A stretch of DNA of 64,000 nt from Leuconostoc mesenteroides subsp. mesenteroides (GTDB lineage: Bacteria > Bacillota > Bacilli > Lactobacillales > Lactobacillaceae): the NCBI GenBank assembly GCA_009676745.1, contig CP046062.1, forward strand, positions 146,001 to 210,000. The letters are read 5' to 3'. Made by a program: the position numbers and the translations under genes. Under the pieces are notes generated by a model. It was given only the letters and a program-made list of their open reading frames with translations. It ran no database searches and was not told the origin of the DNA. This document shows, piece after piece, positions 48,299-56,670 of the stretch (position 1 is its first letter; the number at the start of each line of letters is the position of its first letter).

Positions 48299-48322
48299 AA
48301 AAAACCGCTACTTAAGCGGTTT
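48299..48322 (-). terminator. Terminator overlapping the end of nusB
   Basis: Stem AAACCGCT/AGCGGTTT with T-tract on the minus strand; the nusB stop lies in the loop region. Confidence 0.85.
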
Positions 48323-48725
48323 CTTCATCACGTGCAAAATGTTTTAAAACACCGTTAACAAACTTACGGTCATCTTCATCAGCAAAAGTTTTTGCTAATT
48401 CAATAGCCTCATCGATAGCCACTTTGTATGGGGTTGCTTCGACAGCAGTTAATTCGTAAATTGCTAACCGTAAAATAACTAAGTCAGCTTTGTTAATACG
48501 GTTGATCGCCCATCCTTCAGCTAAATGCGATGAAATCTTTTCATCCAAATCTGCCTTAGAACCTAACACCCCATTAACTAAGCGTGGTAAATAGTCATCA
48601 AATTCTTTACCATTTAGTACAATTTCGTATAAATCATCAATTTTATTACTCTGTGGATCTTTTTCTAACGCAAAAAGAACTTGAAATGCTGCTTGTCGTG
48701 ACTCATGTCGCGTTAAGTTTGCCAT
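48312..48725 (-). CDS. nusB: Transcription antitermination factor NusB
   Basis: A 137-residue all-helical NusB (TRHESRQAAFQVLFALE, FDDYLPRLVNGVLG, INRINKADLVILRLAIYEL, PYKVAIDEAIELAKTFADEDDRKFVNGVL split over helices). It binds boxA RNA with S10 in rRNA antitermination. Its ATG overlaps the stop of the Asp23 gene (TAATG), and the order efp, asp23, nusB is usual in Firmicutes. Confidence 0.96.
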   Translation of the reverse strand: MANLTRHESRQAAFQVLFALEKDPQSNKIDDLYEIVLNGKEFDDYLPRLVNGVLGSKADLDEKISSHLAEGWAINRINKADLVILRLAIYELTAVEATPYKVAIDEAIELAKTFADEDDRKFVNGVLKHFARDEETA

Positions 48726-49177
48726 TAATTAGCTACCTCATTCTCACCAAATAAATTATCAGGATCAATCGTGTGATCCGGCTTCTCTGGTATAATTCCA
48801 CTCACATGCACATTCACACGCGCTACCTCTAAATCTGTCATTGACGAAACCTGAGATTTAATTGCATTTTGAATGTTTAAAGCTACTTTCGGTACTGGAA
48901 CACCATACTGCAAAAAAACATACGCCTCAATCACTAAACCATCAATTGTTTGCTGTAATTCAACACCCTTTCCACGAGCAGTTGATCCAAATACACTAGC
49001 AAATCGGTCTGATAGCTTACCTCTCATTGAGTAAACACCAGATACTTCCTGTGCAGCAATTTGTGCAATCACTTCAATCACTTCTGGGGTTACCTGAGTG
49101 GTCCCTGGCACTTCACTCTCAGTGATTAATAACAAATTCTTAGTAGTTGCTTTATTGTATTTAATTTCTTTGGCCAT
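48725..49177 (-). CDS. Asp23/Gls24-family envelope stress protein
   Basis: A 150-residue Asp23/Gls24 (YqhY-type) protein: VTPEVIEVIAQIAAQEVSGVYSMRG, GKGVELQQTIDGLVIEAYVFLQYG. YqhY proteins beside nusB influence acetyl-CoA carboxylase activity and lipid synthesis in Bacillus. The ATG at 49177 with GAGGAG upstream is used; a longer frame to 49258 lacks support. Confidence 0.92.
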   Translation of the reverse strand: MAKEIKYNKATTKNLLLITESEVPGTTQVTPEVIEVIAQIAAQEVSGVYSMRGKLSDRFASVFGSTARGKGVELQQTIDGLVIEAYVFLQYGVPVPKVALNIQNAIKSQVSSMTDLEVARVNVHVSGIIPEKPDHTIDPDNLFGENEVAN

Positions 49178-49206
49178 ATTTGCTCCTCGAAAATAGTTTA
49201 TAAAAT

Positions 49207-49231
49207 AAAAAGTTCCGCGGGGGAACTTTTT
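49207..49231. terminator. Hairpin between efp and asp23
   Basis: AAAAAGTTCC (49207-49216) with GGAACTTTTT (49222-49231) around a short GC loop. Terminates efp on the minus strand; the A- and T-tracts are symmetrical. Confidence 0.8.
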
Positions 49232-49299
49232 ATGATAAACACGTTCACTACCGCTCAAATGTTACTTGTAACTAAGCGACAATCGTACATTTACCTTAA

Positions 49300-49860
49300 T
49301 TAGGCGCGTCCTTTGTACGAACCATCTTCAGTATTAATGATAATAGTTTCACCCTCATTAACGAAATCAGGTACAGTGATAGTAGCACCGGTTTCGACTG
49401 TTGCCGGCTTGCCAGAACCAGTTGCTGTTGCACCTTTGATTCCTGGTTGCGTTTCTGTCACTTTCATCTGAACAGTTGATGGTAGTTCTGCACCAAGCAC
49501 TTCATTCCCAAACATGGTAATTTTAACTTCCATACCCTCAAGCAAAAACTTCAAAGCATTTGTTAAATATTCATCAGGAATGTTGATTTGTTCATAACTT
49601 TCAACATCCATAAATACACGGCCATCATTTTCAGCATATAGGTAAGACATTGGTCGAGTTGTGATATCTGCTTGTTCAAACTTATCTCCAGGACGGAAAG
49701 TAACTTCATTAACCGCACCAGTTCGTAAATTCTTCAACTTTGAACGAACAAATGCACCACCTTTACCAGGCTTAACGTGTTGGAAATCCAAAACACGCCA
49801 AATTGAGTTTGAGTATTCAATAGTCAAACCAGTCTTTAAATCATTCATGCCGATTGCCAT
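49300..49860 (-). CDS. efp: Elongation factor P
   Basis: A 186-residue three-domain, tRNA-shaped protein that rescues ribosomes stalled at polyproline. The N-terminal loop [19 protein letters not shown] carries the tip Lys. EF-P might matter for proline-rich proteins, although the adhesin repeat in this window has isolated prolines (PES) rather than PPP runs. Ends at a strong terminator. Confidence 0.97.
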   Translation of the reverse strand: MAIGMNDLKTGLTIEYSNSIWRVLDFQHVKPGKGGAFVRSKLKNLRTGAVNEVTFRPGDKFEQADITTRPMSYLYAENDGRVFMDVESYEQINIPDEYLTNALKFLLEGMEVKITMFGNEVLGAELPSTVQMKVTETQPGIKGATATGSGKPATVETGATITVPDFVNEGETIIINTEDGSYKGRA

Positions 49861-49945
49861 GATTAGTATCCTCTTTATTCGATAATATAGTTTATTATAA
49901 CAGAAATCCGTAATTTATGCAGACTTCAAACAAGTTAATATTCTA

Positions 49946-50422
49946 TCACAAATCCTGATTGGATTCAATATTTTTGTTGTTTAACTCAGGCTGGACAATT
50001 AACTTTTGGAAGCGTTTCAGTGTTTTCAGAAAAGATTTTCCTTCTTCTACGCCAAAAATATCCAACCATTTATGAAAACGCTGTTGTACTTTCATGGTCA
50101 TTTTCTTTTCAACAGTCTTTCCTTCTGGCGTCAAAATTAGCAACACACGGCGATGGTCTTTTTCATCAGGCACATGTTTTAAGTAACCACAATCAAATAA
50201 TGGTTTTAATTGGCGAGCAACAGCTCCTTTGGTTACACCACGGTCTTTAGCTATTTTGGTTAGCGTCAGCGGCTCATCACTATCCGCAACAGCAGCCATA
50301 ATGAGCCATTGCTCAAAAGAAGCGCCATACTCGCTCGTTGGTTGCGAAATTAATTTTTCAAGGTTTTTTAATGCTGACATATATACATCAATAGATTCAT
50401 TCAATAATTCTGAGTTTTGCAT
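49946..50422 (-). CDS. MarR-family transcriptional regulator
   Basis: A 158-residue winged-helix regulator. SFEQWLIMAAVADSDEPLTLTKIAKDRGVTKGAVARQLKPL is the recognition region, and YLKHVPDEKDHRRVLLILT the wing. The regulated genes and ligand are unknown. It lies 3 bp after the LOG-family gene, so it is probably co-transcribed with it. Confidence 0.85.
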   Translation of the reverse strand: MQNSELLNESIDVYMSALKNLEKLISQPTSEYGASFEQWLIMAAVADSDEPLTLTKIAKDRGVTKGAVARQLKPLFDCGYLKHVPDEKDHRRVLLILTPEGKTVEKKMTMKVQQRFHKWLDIFGVEEGKSFLKTLKRFQKLIVQPELNNKNIESNQDL

Positions 50423-50425
50423 AGA

Positions 50426-50977
50426 CTAACCTTCAAAGTTTTCTAGATACTCAAATATTGCATCAATTGAATCGAACATTTGCACCGATCTCATATCATG
50501 CTCACTTACAAAACCATCTTCATAAACTTCGTTTAACCACGTCCAAAATTTATCATAGAACCCGTTAACATTAAAAAGTGCTAACGGCTTGTCATGCAAA
50601 TGAATTTTTGACCAACTGATGACTTGTGCGATCTCCTCTAAAGTTCCAAAACCACCTGGTAACACAATAAAAGCATCCGAATGATCCATTAATAGTTGCT
50701 TGCGCTCAGTCATGGTATCGACTTCTACTAATTGCGTAATTTCTGAAGGTTCAACTGCTTCTTCAGCAAGATTACGAGGTGAAATGCCTAAAACTGAACC
50801 ACCGGCAGCCATTGTACTTCGGGCGGTTGCACCCATTAAGCCATCTTTGCCTGCACCAAAAACCAACTTGATTTTTTTAAGAGCAATTCTTTTACCAAGT
50901 TCTTCTGCTGCTGCTATGTATTGGGGATCATTGCCTGATTGTGATCCCATAAAAACACCAATAGATGATATTTTCAT
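50426..50977 (-). CDS. LOG-family protein (TIGR00730)
   Basis: A 183-residue lysine-decarboxylase-like Rossmann protein. GVFMGSQSGNDPQY, VFGAGKDGLMGATA, and the signature LPGGFGTLEEIAQVISW (PGGxGTxxE) identify it. Plant LOG enzymes release cytokinins from their ribosides; the bacterial homologues act as nucleotide phosphoribohydrolases, with unclear physiological role. Confidence 0.9.
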   Translation of the reverse strand: MKISSIGVFMGSQSGNDPQYIAAAEELGKRIALKKIKLVFGAGKDGLMGATARSTMAAGGSVLGISPRNLAEEAVEPSEITQLVEVDTMTERKQLLMDHSDAFIVLPGGFGTLEEIAQVISWSKIHLHDKPLALFNVNGFYDKFWTWLNEVYEDGFVSEHDMRSVQMFDSIDAIFEYLENFEG

Positions 50978-51114
50978 ATGTTTGTCCCTAATAATAATTT
51001 ATCAATTATTGCTTTATTAATCAAGCAAGTGGTTGAAATCTTAGTTTATGTGGTAAACTAGAAAATAAGGTTTTGTTCGTGACAAATTACTATACTATAT
51101 TAATGGAGGCATTT

Positions 51115-51327
51115 ATGATTTATAAAATTTACTACCAAGAACACCCTGAACGCAGTCCAAAGCGTGAAACAACAGTTTCGATGTACATCGAGGCGGAAAG
51201 TTTACCACAAGCACGTGAAATTATTGAAGAAAATACAGAATACAATGTGGAGTTTATCGAAGAATTATCTGATAAGGCTATAACTTATGAAAAAGCCAAT
51301 CCACACTTCGAAGTTACAACATTCTAA
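51115..51327 (+). CDS. rpoY: RNA polymerase epsilon subunit RpoY
   Basis: A 70-residue small polymerase subunit (MIYKIYYQEHPERSPKRETT, MYIEAESLPQAREIIEENTEY). The ATG at 51115 follows TGGAGG at good spacing; a longer frame from 51073 is rejected. Its stop overlaps the rnjA start (TAATG), the standard Firmicute pair. Confidence 0.92.
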   Translation: MIYKIYYQEHPERSPKRETTVSMYIEAESLPQAREIIEENTEYNVEFIEELSDKAITYEKANPHFEVTTF

Positions 51328-53009
51328 TGACATATTCTGTAGATATCAAACCTAACGAAGTCGCGGTCTATGCGCTAGGCGGTTTAGGCGAGATTGGTAA
51401 GAATACGTACGGCATCGAGTATCAAAATGAAATTATCGTCGTCGACGCGGGCATTAAGTTCCCAGAAGACGAATTGCTCGGTATTGATTACGTTATTCCT
51501 GACTATACTTACTTAGTTGATAATATCGATCGCGTTAAAGCACTGGTTATCACCCACGGACACGAAGACCATATCGGTGCAATCGCCTACTTTTTGCAAG
51601 CTGTTAATGTCCCCGTTTATGCTGGCCCATTAGCAATGGCATTAATTAAGAACAAACTCGAAGAAAAACAGATGCTTAATCGTGTCGAACTTCATGAAAT
51701 TACTGATGGATCAGTAATAGAATTCGATAAACTCAGTGTCGAATTTTTCCGTACTACTCACTCTATACCGGACGTATTTGGTGTAGCTGTACACACACCA
51801 GTTGGGACTATTGTAGAAACTGGTGATTTTAAGTTTGACCTGACACCAACTACCAAGCAGCCACCCAATCTTTGGTCAATGGCTCGCATTGGCGAAAATG
51901 GTGTGCTACTCATGATGAGTGATTCAACCAATGCTGAACGTCCGGAATGGACAAAATCAGAAGCATGGGTAGCAAAATCTGTCAACCATATATTTGATAA
52001 AATACAGCATGGACGTATTATATTTGCAACGTTTGCTTCTAATATGAATCGTGTTCGTATGGCTACAGATGCTGCTATTGCACATGGACGTAAGATTGCG
52101 GTATTTGGGCGTTCAATGGAATCAGCTGTTACCAATGGTCGTGCCCTAGGATATCTAAATATCCCTGATGACATGTTAGTTGAACAATCAGAAATCAAAC
52201 ATATTCCTGACGATGAATTGCTTATTCTATCAACTGGTTCCCAAGGTGAGCCAATGGCTGCCTTGGCTCGAATCGCTGAAGGAACGCATAAGCAAATTCG
52301 TTTGAAGCCAAAAGACAATGTTATTTTCTCCTCTTCACCAATCCCAGGTAATACAGCTTCAGTAAACGCTGTTATTAATAAACTGCAAGAAGGTGGCGCC
52401 AATGTCATCTACGGTAAAGTTAATAATATTCATACTTCTGGTCACGGTGGTCAAGAGGAAGAAAAGTTAATGATTGCTTTGTTGAAGCCTAAATTTTTCA
52501 TGCCTGTTCACGGTGAATACCGTATGTTAAAGGTCCACGCTTCATTAGCACATGAGTTAGAAGTACCGGAAGACCATACTTTCATTTTAGAAAATGGTGA
52601 CGTCTTAGCGCTGGATGGTGAAAATGCACGTGTTGCTGGTCATTTCCCTGGTGATGACACATATATTGACGGCTCTGGAATCGGTGATATCGGTTCAGTT
52701 GTGTTACATGATCGTCAAAAATTGTCACAAGATGGCTTAGTTGTTGTTACTGCAACAATCGATTTGAAAAAGAAAGAAATTTTATCTGGACCAGATATTT
52801 TATCACGAGGCTTTGTTTATATGCGTGAATCTGGTGATTTGATTAATGAAGGTCGACGCGTTATTTTTAGCACAATGCGCCGCGTTATGAATAGTTCAAA
52901 TAATAGTGAGTCAGATATTCGTCAAGCTGTTATTGATGACTTGTCTCGTTTCCTATTTAAAGAGACTGCTCGGAAACCGATGATTATGCCAATGTTGATT
53001 ATGATTTAA
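51327..53009 (+). CDS. rnjA: Ribonuclease J1
   Basis: A 560-residue metallo-beta-lactamase/beta-CASP ribonuclease for mRNA decay and 16S maturation. Motifs are LGGLGEIGKNTYG, ITHGHEDHIGAIAYF (HxHxDH), FRTTHSIPDVFG, VETGDFKFD, the beta-CASP IFATFASNMNRVRM, STGSQGEPMAAL, and HTSGHGGQEE. It has 5'-3' exonuclease and endonuclease activity. Translationally coupled to rpoY. Confidence 0.96.
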   Translation: MTYSVDIKPNEVAVYALGGLGEIGKNTYGIEYQNEIIVVDAGIKFPEDELLGIDYVIPDYTYLVDNIDRVKALVITHGHEDHIGAIAYFLQAVNVPVYAGPLAMALIKNKLEEKQMLNRVELHEITDGSVIEFDKLSVEFFRTTHSIPDVFGVAVHTPVGTIVETGDFKFDLTPTTKQPPNLWSMARIGENGVLLMMSDSTNAERPEWTKSEAWVAKSVNHIFDKIQHGRIIFATFASNMNRVRMATDAAIAHGRKIAVFGRSMESAVTNGRALGYLNIPDDMLVEQSEIKHIPDDELLILSTGSQGEPMAALARIAEGTHKQIRLKPKDNVIFSSSPIPGNTASVNAVINKLQEGGANVIYGKVNNIHTSGHGGQEEEKLMIALLKPKFFMPVHGEYRMLKVHASLAHELEVPEDHTFILENGDVLALDGENARVAGHFPGDDTYIDGSGIGDIGSVVLHDRQKLSQDGLVVVTATIDLKKKEILSGPDILSRGFVYMRESGDLINEGRRVIFSTMRRVMNSSNNSESDIRQAVIDDLSRFLFKETARKPMIMPMLIMI

Positions 53010-53011
53010 AT

Positions 53012-53046
53012 AAAAAAGCACCTAGAATTTTGCTAGGTGCTTTTTT
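53012..53046. terminator. Bidirectional terminator between rnjA and DUF805 gene
   Basis: AAAAAAGCACCTAG with CTAGGTGCTTTTTT (8-bp core GCACCTAG/CTAGGTGC plus A-T tract pairs). Confidence 0.9.
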
Positions 53047-53062
53047 ATTTGACGAAGTATTT

Positions 53063-53452
53063 CTAATTCACATTACTTTGATTTAACGTCCAACGTGATT
53101 CCGGTGTCGTTGGTAAAATCATTAAAATAAAGAACCAAATAGTTCCAACAATCGGAATCAAATCAATAAATATCCAACCAGCACTTCGGTTTGTATCGTG
53201 CAAACGGCGTGCTTTTAAGGTAAAAGTCGCAATCCACACAATTATCATAACGACTCTTGTTGTCAAATTAGCCGACAAGTCACCAACAGTGTAGATATCT
53301 TCAATTGAATGACCTTGAAAATTTTCCAAGATGCTAACTAATATTCCACCCAAAAAATAATTAACAATTACTGGTATCCAATACTGTGTCCGAGTTGCTG
53401 TTGCATGCCAAGAAAACATTTTTGTCCAAAATTCACGATAAGCATTAACCAT
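53063..53452 (-). CDS. DUF805 family membrane protein
   Basis: A 129-residue membrane protein: AYREFWTKMFSWHATATRTQYW, then about three or four hydrophobic helices, with KARRLHDTNRSAGWIFIDLIPIVG, the DUF805 signature. Function unknown; homologues are widespread, often near phage or cell-envelope genes. AAAGGGG precedes the ATG, and a promoter with -10 TATCAT (about 53478-53483) and TTAACT 17 bp further upstream is plausible. Confidence 0.85.
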   Translation of the reverse strand: MVNAYREFWTKMFSWHATATRTQYWIPVIVNYFLGGILVSILENFQGHSIEDIYTVGDLSANLTTRVVMIIVWIATFTLKARRLHDTNRSAGWIFIDLIPIVGTIWFFILMILPTTPESRWTLNQSNVN

Positions 53453-53628
53453 GTTATTTCCCCTTTTTTCTAATCAACCAATGATACCACTCTTTTCCAA
53501 AAAAGTTAATTTAGAGAATCTGTCTAGAATTTGTTAACAAAACAAAAAGCAGCTGCCAATAATCAACAATTCCAAAGAATTACACAGGATTAACTCACAC
53601 TTACGAGCTATAATTAACTTACATAACC

Positions 53629-53664
53629 AAAAAGGCAACTCAAGAAATCATGAGTTGCCTTTTC
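53629..53664 (-). terminator. tRNA-Asn terminator
   Basis: AAAAGGCAACTCA with TGAGTTGCCTTTT (13-bp perfect stem), 7 bp past the tRNA 3' end on the minus strand. Confidence 0.9.
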
Positions 53665-53670
53665 ACCGAC

Positions 53671-53741
53671 TGCTCCACTTGGATTCGAACCAAGGACCTG
53701 CGCATTAACAGTGCGTTATTCTACCACTGAACTATGGAGCA
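53671..53741 (-). tRNA. tRNA-Asn (GTT)
   Basis: Minus-strand cloverleaf: acceptor TGCTCCA/TGGAGCA, D arm GTTCAGTGGTAGAA, anticodon stem-loop GCGCA-type with CTGTTAA giving anticodon GTT, and T arm GGTTCGAATCC. About 71 nt with discriminator G; the CCA is not encoded and must be added. It is a single-gene unit with its own promoter and terminator. Confidence 0.93.
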
Positions 53742-53761
53742 ATGAAATAAACAATGATTAA

Positions 53762-53790
53762 ATTATAATGTATTAATTATTAGTTGTCAA
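53762..53790 (-). promoter_or_regulatory. Consensus promoter of tRNA-Asn
   Basis: -35 TTGACA (53785-53790) and -10 TATAAT (53762-53767) on the minus strand, 17-bp spacer, both perfect consensus. Confidence 0.92.
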
Positions 53791-54121
53791 CATATTTTCC
53801 AGAAAAAAATTGTAATTCCATAATAGAGATTTAATAATTAAAAATCAACATCCAGAATAGTATCAAGGCATTTAATTTCAAACATCTGTCAGAATAGTAT
53901 GTTGTGAACAAGCATCACTATTTTAAGTACAGCTGTTATTATAATGGTTATTAAAAAATGTTAGGTTAAAAATCAAAATGAATGGTTCTCAAAAAATAAT
54001 TACTGCAATAATCGAACATTATGGCTTATTTAACTTAATTATTCATAAAAAAACTGATATTATTTCTGCTTGTCGTTTGTCAGTGTGTTACAATATCATC
54101 AGTACAAATTAAGGAGCTATC
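53791..54121 (+). other. AT-rich region upstream of ppcA
   Basis: 331 bp without a gene. It has TACAAT (54089-54094) as a possible ppcA -10 without a good -35, AAGGAG before the ATG, and a PurBox-like AATCGAACATT (54010-54020) that could be chance. Nothing else recognised. Confidence 0.4.
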
Positions 54122-55636
54122 ATGACATCACGTAAAATCCCTTCAATCATGGGAACACAACATCCAGATAACGCTAATGCGCCATTCTGGGAAAGTTCTC
54201 AGCAACCATTTATCAGTGCCTATCGAGAAACCGGTGAAGCATTTGAAAACTTTAATGAACTAAATGTCGATGAGTATATGTGGGATTGGGAAGGTAAACA
54301 TGCTGATGCAGCTGTCATTGATCGCTTGTTTAGCACAGAGTATGATTATTTCAAAGATCATCAAATCGGTCGTGACAAGTTTTTAACTTTCCGTTTCCCT
54401 AATATTTGGGAAGAGAAAGGCTACAACTTAATGCAAGCAATGACTGCCTTCTTAAGTTCTGAAGACTTTGCCCATGACCTTGGCTTCTCTCGACCATTAT
54501 TTGAAGCTATTCTGCCAATGGCACAGCGTGCAGACCAAATTCTGAAAATGCAAATTTTGTTTGAAAAGTTGGCTAACTTCAAATCAGCAGAATTTACTCG
54601 CTCTGATAAAAACACGCCCTATATTGAAATGATTCCTCTTTTTGAGGATTTTGAAACACAACTACATGCACCTGAAATTTTAAAAGAGTATTTGACTCTC
54701 CACGAAGAACATTTTGGCTTCCGACCAAAGTACATGCGAGTATTCTTAGCTGGATCGGATTCTGCCTTAACAGCTGGATTTATGAGTTCAATTACTGGTA
54801 ATAAACTGGCAATTGCGCGACTTCATGAGTTTGCTGCAGAAGAGAACATTGAAATTTTCCCAATTTCAGGAACCGGATCAGCAATTTTCAGAGGTGGTTT
54901 ATCTCCTCAGCGTATCGATCGCTACGTCACAGAATTCCCAGGTGTTCGCACAGCAACGGTTCAATCAGCATTCCGTTACGACTTTCCTATTGAAGAAGTA
55001 CAAAAAGGTATCGCTGAATTAAAAGAAAAATTGCCTGTTGCAGAACCATTAAAAATATCTCTTGATGATCAAAAGATTTTAACTGAGATAGCTGAAGAGT
55101 CTGCTAAGTTTTATTCTAATACGTTAGATAATTTGATCCCTAGTATGCAAGCAATTTTCAAGGCGTTCCCAAAGCGTCGTGATCGACGTCAACACGTTGG
55201 TGTCCTCGGTTATTCACGTTCAGTTGACGGCATTGAATTACCAAGAGCGATTAACTTTACTGGCTCATTCTACTCAGTGGGAGTACCACCAGAATTTATT
55301 GGTTTTGGACGCGCATTGAAGCATTTAGACGCTGATCATTTGAGCGTATTTGTTCGCTCATATCCTAGCATGAGTAAAGATTTTAATGAACTAGCTCGCT
55401 TTGTTAATATGGATGCTTTACAAATTCTAAAAACTCAAAATGCTGCTTGGGCTGAAGTTGAAGAAGATATTCTCATTATGCAACGTATTTTCAAGTTTGA
55501 AATTGGCCCTCAAACACGCGAAGAACAACAACATGCTGAAATAGCACTTCAAGTTGTGCAATTTAAAGAAGGTGCTCCCATTGCCATTACAGCCCTTATT
55601 AACCGCATGGCACAATTACGACACTTCCTTGGATAA
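54122..55636 (+). CDS. ppcA: Archaeal-type phosphoenolpyruvate carboxylase
   Basis: A 504-residue PEPC of the short archaeal type (about half the length of the bacterial form). It begins MTSRKIPSIMGTQHPDNANA and continues with YMWDWEGKHADAAVIDRLF and the catalytic-region GSGSAIFRGGLSP-type sequence seen as ISGTGSAIFRGGLSP. It carboxylates PEP to oxaloacetate, an anaplerotic source of aspartate. This form is known in Leuconostoc, Oenococcus and Clostridium perfringens as well as archaea, suggesting old horizontal transfer. AAGGAG precedes the ATG. Confidence 0.95.
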   Translation: MTSRKIPSIMGTQHPDNANAPFWESSQQPFISAYRETGEAFENFNELNVDEYMWDWEGKHADAAVIDRLFSTEYDYFKDHQIGRDKFLTFRFPNIWEEKGYNLMQAMTAFLSSEDFAHDLGFSRPLFEAILPMAQRADQILKMQILFEKLANFKSAEFTRSDKNTPYIEMIPLFEDFETQLHAPEILKEYLTLHEEHFGFRPKYMRVFLAGSDSALTAGFMSSITGNKLAIARLHEFAAEENIEIFPISGTGSAIFRGGLSPQRIDRYVTEFPGVRTATVQSAFRYDFPIEEVQKGIAELKEKLPVAEPLKISLDDQKILTEIAEESAKFYSNTLDNLIPSMQAIFKAFPKRRDRRQHVGVLGYSRSVDGIELPRAINFTGSFYSVGVPPEFIGFGRALKHLDADHLSVFVRSYPSMSKDFNELARFVNMDALQILKTQNAAWAEVEEDILIMQRIFKFEIGPQTREEQQHAEIALQVVQFKEGAPIAITALINRMAQLRHFLG

Positions 55637-55657
55637 AAAGCCTAAACAGGCTTTTTT
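55636..55657 (+). terminator. ppcA terminator
   Basis: AAGCCT-aaac-AGGCTT followed by TTTTATTT, directly after the ppcA stop. Confidence 0.85.
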
Positions 55658-55732
55658 ATTTGCTCTCAGTTCGCCTTACCATTGAAATTTTGATACAATG
55701 ATAATAATTTGTTTGAAAGCAAGAGTCAAAAT

Positions 55733-56632
55733 ATGCCAGATTTCCACATTATTAATTTAATTGAAGATAACTACCAAAATATACAATCTGCAAATTTCGT
55801 CTCTCATGTGAAAAATTCACTACCGTTTGCTTCGTGGGATGATACTCGATTTAATGCCGAAACAACCTTTATAGCAAAAAGACTGGCTAAAAAAATACCG
55901 GATGAATCATCAAATCATGTCATCTTAGTACTTGGCAATGACAGCACTTTGAGTACTGTATTAAATGGATTACTTAGTATCGAGCGCCAACATCAACTTC
56001 CTATTAGTTATATACCTTTGAATGTTCATACTAATTTTACACCTGCGCGCCATTTCAAAGCTGAAGCAAATATCTTACTTCAGTTACAGCAAATTCATCA
56101 TCCAAAATTTTTAAATATTGGCAAAATTTGTGGTGATATACCCAAGCAACAAACTAAGTATTTTGTTAATAGTGTTGGCATTGGTTTGGATACTAAATTA
56201 ACTGAACACAAGAAAAATAGTATTAAAAGTGACGGTTTATTCAAACTTAAACTATTAAAGCATCATTTTTCGACTATCAAAGCATTCTTGAATCAAAAAA
56301 GTTTTCCTGTAACAATCAACGTTTGTTCGGAATATTTGCAACTACCAAACGTCTACTTACTATCCCTGAAAAACACACCAAATTCAGCAGTTACTACTGA
56401 TAATTCAATAGATATGATTGTTCTTGGTAAAATGAAGATAATGCAATTTGTCATCGGTATTATTTTCAATCGTAACGATTTAAGATCAAACATCATTCGT
56501 CGTGTTAATCTATCTCCCGGGGATGCTATTCATGTTCACGATATTCAACCCGGACATATCGACGGTGAATTACTTGGAAATGGTAGCTTTTCATTTACAG
56601 TTAGTCAACAGTCTTATCCATTTTGGATTTAA
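55733..56632 (+). CDS. Degenerate diacylglycerol/sphingosine-kinase-like protein
   Basis: About 299 residues with the lipid-kinase (DAGKc) fold: the nucleotide loop position reads LVLGNDSTLSTVLNGL instead of GGDGTxNEVxNGL, the following strand is IPLNVHTNFTPARHF where active members have PxGTxNDxAR, FVNSVGIGLDTKLT aligns with the F.N..GxGxD motif, and GHIDGELLGN matches the C-terminal DGE. The glycines of the phosphate loop are lost while the fold is kept, so catalysis is doubtful. TTG at 55709 is an alternative start; AAGAG precedes the ATG at 55733. An intact DagK is encoded elsewhere in this window. Confidence 0.7.
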   Translation: MPDFHIINLIEDNYQNIQSANFVSHVKNSLPFASWDDTRFNAETTFIAKRLAKKIPDESSNHVILVLGNDSTLSTVLNGLLSIERQHQLPISYIPLNVHTNFTPARHFKAEANILLQLQQIHHPKFLNIGKICGDIPKQQTKYFVNSVGIGLDTKLTEHKKNSIKSDGLFKLKLLKHHFSTIKAFLNQKSFPVTINVCSEYLQLPNVYLLSLKNTPNSAVTTDNSIDMIVLGKMKIMQFVIGIIFNRNDLRSNIIRRVNLSPGDAIHVHDIQPGHIDGELLGNGSFSFTVSQQSYPFWI

Positions 56633-56642
56633 AATACAAAAT

Positions 56643-56670
56643 AAACCCACTAACTTAGGTTAGTGGGTTT
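56643..56670. terminator. Bidirectional terminator
   Basis: AAACCCACTAAC with GTTAGTGGGTTT (12 bp) around TTAG, between two convergent genes; it contains the stop of the minus-strand gene. Confidence 0.9.

Noticed and set aside
49178..49258. 27-residue extension of the Asp23 protein
   Set aside because: GAGGAG precedes the ATG at 49177 and the extension covers the efp terminator region.
51758..52408. Minus-strand ORF of 216 residues inside rnjA
   Set aside because: Antisense shadow of the conserved beta-CASP region.
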